Below are positions 61,175 through 64,000 of a stretch of DNA of 64,000 nt, one piece after another. A program made the translations under genes and the position numbers. The DNA comes from an uncultured Lachnospiraceae bacterium (GTDB taxonomy: Bacteria; Bacillota; Clostridia; Lachnospirales; Lachnospiraceae): positions 248,001 to 312,000 of the forward strand of contig CAJTQI010000003.1 in assembly GCA_910578645.1 (NCBI GenBank). The letters are read 5' to 3'. The notes below the pieces were generated by a model, which did no database searches, had not been told where the DNA came from, and saw only the letters and a list, made by a program, of their open reading frames with translations. Within the stretch, counting starts at the first letter, position 1. Each line of letters starts with the position of its first letter.

Positions 61175-61463
61175 AAAACTGCATAATACCCTTTGTTCAC
61201 TGAGGGTATATTTACACGTTAAAACAGTTCAGTCATGCCCGTTCATAAGACACCGGATGTACGTTGTTGGCAAATGAATGTAGAAATCTTCCCTGCGTGT
61301 CTGAACTGTTATACAAATATACTTGATTTCCCTGTAAGTTTATGTAAGAATAGAAATGATAGCTTACAGGGATTTTACGTGGTTGGGAGACGGAACATGT
61401 AAATATAGGTTTTTTCTAACCATGATTGTGAAAAGATTAACAGATAATTGACGGAGGAACGCC
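61175..61463. other. Intergenic region with nested inverted repeats
   Basis: No gene. ATACCCT/AGGGTAT (about 61187-61211) may end the ABC operon. AACAGTTCAG (61223-61232) and CTGAACTGTT (61301-61310) are perfect inverted copies enclosing 68 bases, with AGACAC/GTGTCT inside. TCCCTGTAAG (61329-61338) pairs with CTTACAGGGA (61363-61372), followed by TTTT. Confidence 0.6.
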
Positions 61464-62942
61464 ATGAGAGGAATTGATACGCAGGTTCGCAAGAATAGAC
61501 GCCGTATTTTTAAAGAGGTAGCCAATCTGGCTTATCATTCAGAAAATTTAATAGACGATGTGGAAGCGCTTCCCTATCAGATTGTGGATTACGATGAATC
61601 GGAGTACGAGAGTATCTACAGGGAGCGCGCGATTGTGCGTGAGAGAATCAGGCTTGCCATGGGTTTGTCACTGCGGCCGGAGAACAGATTGGTCCATCTG
61701 ACACAGGGTCTTGCGGAGAGCAACATATCCGAGAAATATTATGAGCCGCCGTTAATGCAGGTCATTCCGTCTGCATGTAATGCATGTCCGGAGAATTGCT
61801 ATCATGTGACGGATTTGTGTATGGGCTGCGTGGCTCATCCCTGCCGGGAAGTATGTCCCCGTGGCGCGATTTCCATGAAGAACGGCAAGTCCGTGATTGA
61901 CCAGGAGAAATGTATTAAGTGTGGTAAATGTAAGGCCGTATGCCCTTACGACGCTATCTCACACCAGGTACGTCCTTGTGCGGGCGCCTGTGGGGTGAAT
62001 GCCATCAAGAACGATGAAAAAGGCAGAGCGGTTATAGACAATGACTTGTGTGTTTCCTGCGGACAATGTATGGTGAACTGTCCTTTTGGAGCCATTGCGG
62101 ATAAATCCCAGATATTCCAGCTTATCCGTGCGATGCAGTCGGGGCATAAAATTATTGCCCAGGTTGCGCCTGCGTTTGCGGGACAGTTCGGGCCGAATGT
62201 GACACCGGATATGCTAAAGACGGCGCTCAAGGAGCTTGGCTTCTTCGATGTCTACGAGACGGCCATAGGTGCGGACTTAGGGGCAATCGCGGAGGCGGAG
62301 CATTATGCTTCGGAAGTGGCGACAGGGAAACTTCCGTTCAGCCTTACTTCCTGCTGTCCGTCTTGGTCCGTGCTAGCGAAGCGGTTTTTCCCGGAGACTA
62401 TAGATAAGATATCCAATGCGTTGACCCCTATGGTGGCAACGGCGAGGATTATTAAAGAAGACCATCCCGATGCAAAGGTAGTCTTCATCGGGCCGTGCGC
62501 GTCCAAGAAACTGGAGGCTTCCAGGAGGACAATCCGTTCCGACGTAGATTTTGTCATTACCTTTGAGGAATTGGCGGGAATCTTTGAGGCCAGGGGAATA
62601 TTCCTAGAAGAGATAAAGGCTCTCGATGAACTGAATGGAGCCACAAGCGCAGGGCGTGGATATGGTGTCGCAGGCGGCGTGGCTAGCGCCATCGAGGAGT
62701 GTGTGAGAGAATACTACCCGGATGTGGAAGTCAATATCGAACATGCGGAGAGTTTATCGGAATGTAAGAAGATGTTGATGCTCGCTAAGGCCGGTAAGAA
62801 AAACGGTTGTCTGATTGAGGGTATGGCGTGTCCGGGAGGCTGTGTCGCAGGCGCAGGGACGAATATTGCGGTGCCTGCCGCGGCGAAGGCGGTTGGTTCT
62901 TTCAAGGCGTCTGCGGACAAGAAGATACCGGATAAAGAATAA
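61464..62942 (+). CDS. [FeFe]-hydrogenase, monomeric
   Basis: 492 residues. A cysteine cluster (CNACPENC, CMGC) and two further 4Fe-4S motifs (CIKCGKCKAVCPYDAI; CVSCGQCMVNCPFGAI) precede the H-cluster domain with TSCCPSW (about 295), GPCASKKLEA and EGMACPGGC. The motifs TSCCP and GPCASKK are those of group B type enzymes. Produces or senses H2; no partner subunit lies next to it, so a soluble ferredoxin-linked enzyme is likely. Supports strict anaerobiosis. Confidence 0.92.
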   Translation: MRGIDTQVRKNRRRIFKEVANLAYHSENLIDDVEALPYQIVDYDESEYESIYRERAIVRERIRLAMGLSLRPENRLVHLTQGLAESNISEKYYEPPLMQVIPSACNACPENCYHVTDLCMGCVAHPCREVCPRGAISMKNGKSVIDQEKCIKCGKCKAVCPYDAISHQVRPCAGACGVNAIKNDEKGRAVIDNDLCVSCGQCMVNCPFGAIADKSQIFQLIRAMQSGHKIIAQVAPAFAGQFGPNVTPDMLKTALKELGFFDVYETAIGADLGAIAEAEHYASEVATGKLPFSLTSCCPSWSVLAKRFFPETIDKISNALTPMVATARIIKEDHPDAKVVFIGPCASKKLEASRRTIRSDVDFVITFEELAGIFEARGIFLEEIKALDELNGATSAGRGYGVAGGVASAIEECVREYYPDVEVNIEHAESLSECKKMLMLAKAGKKNGCLIEGMACPGGCVAGAGTNIAVPAAAKAVGSFKASADKKIPDKE

Positions 62943-63067
62943 GAATATTATTTATTTGTGTTGCAGGATTCAGAGGTGGTGGTGTACTGGCACTTATTTT
63001 ACCTGTATTACAAATATATTTATCCGGGTTTAATTATTGCAATGGCAAAAAGTGGCAGACGGTTCTT

Positions 63068-63370
63068 TTGTTGGAAGTTCATTTATTAATTTCTACAGTT
63101 TTGGGGCTTTATTTGGAGGGATACCTGTATCTCAAATATATTTCTAATGACGTGGAAAGCGTTTTGGTATTTCAGACAATATTGAGGATAGGTGCTGTTT
63201 TGGTTTTCGGTCTTGGAGCCATAACAACTCTGCTCAAGTATCTTTTGACAAAAAAGCGCACCCAAAGAGAAAAAAGGAGCAATAGAGTTCTAGGGGCAAT
63301 GGGAACACTTTTCCCAAAAGGGAATAAAGAAAATGGTGTCTGTGGCTGGAAGGAGTGGTATAGATTATGA
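63068..63370 (+). CDS. Small membrane protein with uncertain start
   Basis: At least 100 residues with two hydrophobic segments (LLISTVLGLYLEGYLYLKYI; TILRIGAVLVFGLGAITTLL) and a basic tail. The TGA overlaps the gltX ATG by 4 bases, which argues for a real, coupled gene. The frame stays open upstream to about 62945 with further hydrophobic sequence but no ATG or GTG; the only usual start is a TTG. Perhaps the 5' end is damaged. Function unknown. Confidence 0.5.
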   Translation: MLEVHLLISTVLGLYLEGYLYLKYISNDVESVLVFQTILRIGAVLVFGLGAITTLLKYLLTKKRTQREKRSNRVLGAMGTLFPKGNKENGVCGWKEWYRL

Positions 63371-64000
63371 GTCAGAAAATAAGAACCAGGTATGCGCCAA
63401 GCCCGACAGGGCGTATGCATGTAGGAAATCTTAGGACCGCGCTCTATGCGTACCTGATTGCGAAGCATAAGGGCGGTGATTTTATCCTAAGGATAGAGGA
63501 TACGGACCAGGAGCGTTATGTGGAGGGGGCGGTGGAGATTATCTACCGTACGCTTGAAAAAACAGGGCTTGTGCACGATGAAGGCCCTGACAAAGACTGC
63601 GGCGTGGGTCCCTATGTACAGAGTGAACGCCAGAAGCAGGGCATTTATTTAAAATACGCGAAGGAACTGGTTGACAAGGGAGAAGCTTATTATTGTTTCT
63701 GTGATAAGGAAAGACTGGCTTCCCTGACGCAGACAGTGGCCGGCAAGGAAATCAATATCTATGACAAGCATTGCCTGCATCTGTCCAAAGAAGAGGTGGA
63801 GGCGAATCTTGCGGCAGGCAAACCTTATGTGATTCGGCAGAATAACCCGACGGAAGGGACGACGACTTTCCATGACGACATCTATGGTGACATCGCCGTG
63901 GACAATGCAGAGTTGGACGATATGATTCTTATCAAATCGGACGGATACCCGACTTACAATTTTGCCAATGTGGTGGACGACCATCTGATGGGGATTACCC
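63367..64000 (+). CDS. gltX: Glutamyl-tRNA synthetase (3' partial)
   Basis: Starts MSQKIRTRYAPSPTGRMHVGNLRTALY; the HIGH motif appears as HVGN. Then LRIEDTDQERYVEGAVEII and SDGYPTYNFANVVDDHLMGI are the class I GluRS/GlnRS pattern. The frame is open to the right edge. Charges tRNA with glutamate. Confidence 0.95.
   Translation, partial: MSQKIRTRYAPSPTGRMHVGNLRTALYAYLIAKHKGGDFILRIEDTDQERYVEGAVEIIYRTLEKTGLVHDEGPDKDCGVGPYVQSERQKQGIYLKYAKELVDKGEAYYCFCDKERLASLTQTVAGKEINIYDKHCLHLSKEEVEANLAAGKPYVIRQNNPTEGTTTFHDDIYGDIAVDNAELDDMILIKSDGYPTYNFANVVDDHLMGIT

Overview
The window looks like chromosome of an anaerobic, spore-forming member of the Clostridia, most likely a Lachnospiraceae. The basis is a sporulation sigma factor (sigG), a YlmC/YmxH sporulation protein, a cotJABC spore-coat operon, an [FeFe]-hydrogenase, an NADP-type glutamate dehydrogenase and several lineage-typical hypothetical proteins (for example a DUF5688-like protein). 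The species cannot be read from the sequence.

1-20.4 kb is mostly ordinary chromosome: a 5'-cut HD-GYP/GGDEF signalling protein, sigG, zinc-ribbon and SH3 membrane proteins, nrdR, yqeG, the shikimate genes aroE-aroK-aroQ, efp, a tRNA-Arg(CCG), gdhA, a TraX-like protein, a HAM1-like pyrophosphatase with a P-loop kinase, and a potassium channel ending in a RyR domain. A decay zone sits inside it: a LysR pseudogene with three stops, fragments of a serine recombinase, an HxlR regulator and a GH2 glycosidase. A 305-bp MITE-like inverted-repeat element lies between gdhA and the TraX gene.

20,387-57,022 is a 36.6-kb integrative conjugative element inserted inside cotJC. The 3' third of cotJC lies at the left end and the first 135 codons at the right end, both on the minus strand. 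Joining them at the shared 5-base TCTGC restores a 202-codon frame. A large serine recombinase ends 23 bases from the right junction. The element carries, left to right: parA and a ParB-position protein, an ArdC-like protein, a replication-initiator-like HTH protein, a PcfB-like protein, a VirD4-type coupling protein, VirB6-, PrgI-VirB4- and M23-type transfer proteins, a set of secreted or anchored surface proteins (one collagen-like), topoisomerase III, a pentapeptide-repeat protein, MobC and a MOBP-type relaxase. After these come an intact Rpn-family nuclease with three decayed relatives, two small hydrophobic toxins each with a convergent antisense RNA, a divergent XRE switch, a long apparently non-coding transcript, and the recombinase. 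Two transfer genes carry lesions that could be recoding sites or inactivation: a TGA in the Maff2-like gene and a -1 frameshift in the CD1107/DUF4366-like gene. A 16-bp palindrome, TATGCGACGTCGCATA, recurs between genes of the transfer region.

57.0-64 kb returns to chromosome: the 5' part of cotJC with cotJB and cotJA, an ABC transporter with a GldF-GldG-like fused permease, a monomeric [FeFe]-hydrogenase and the start of gltX.

The central hypothesis is that this conjugative element behaves like the skin element of sigK: it silences a spore-coat gene while integrated and could restore it on excision. The split gene and clean junction are seen in the sequence; developmental control of excision is not.
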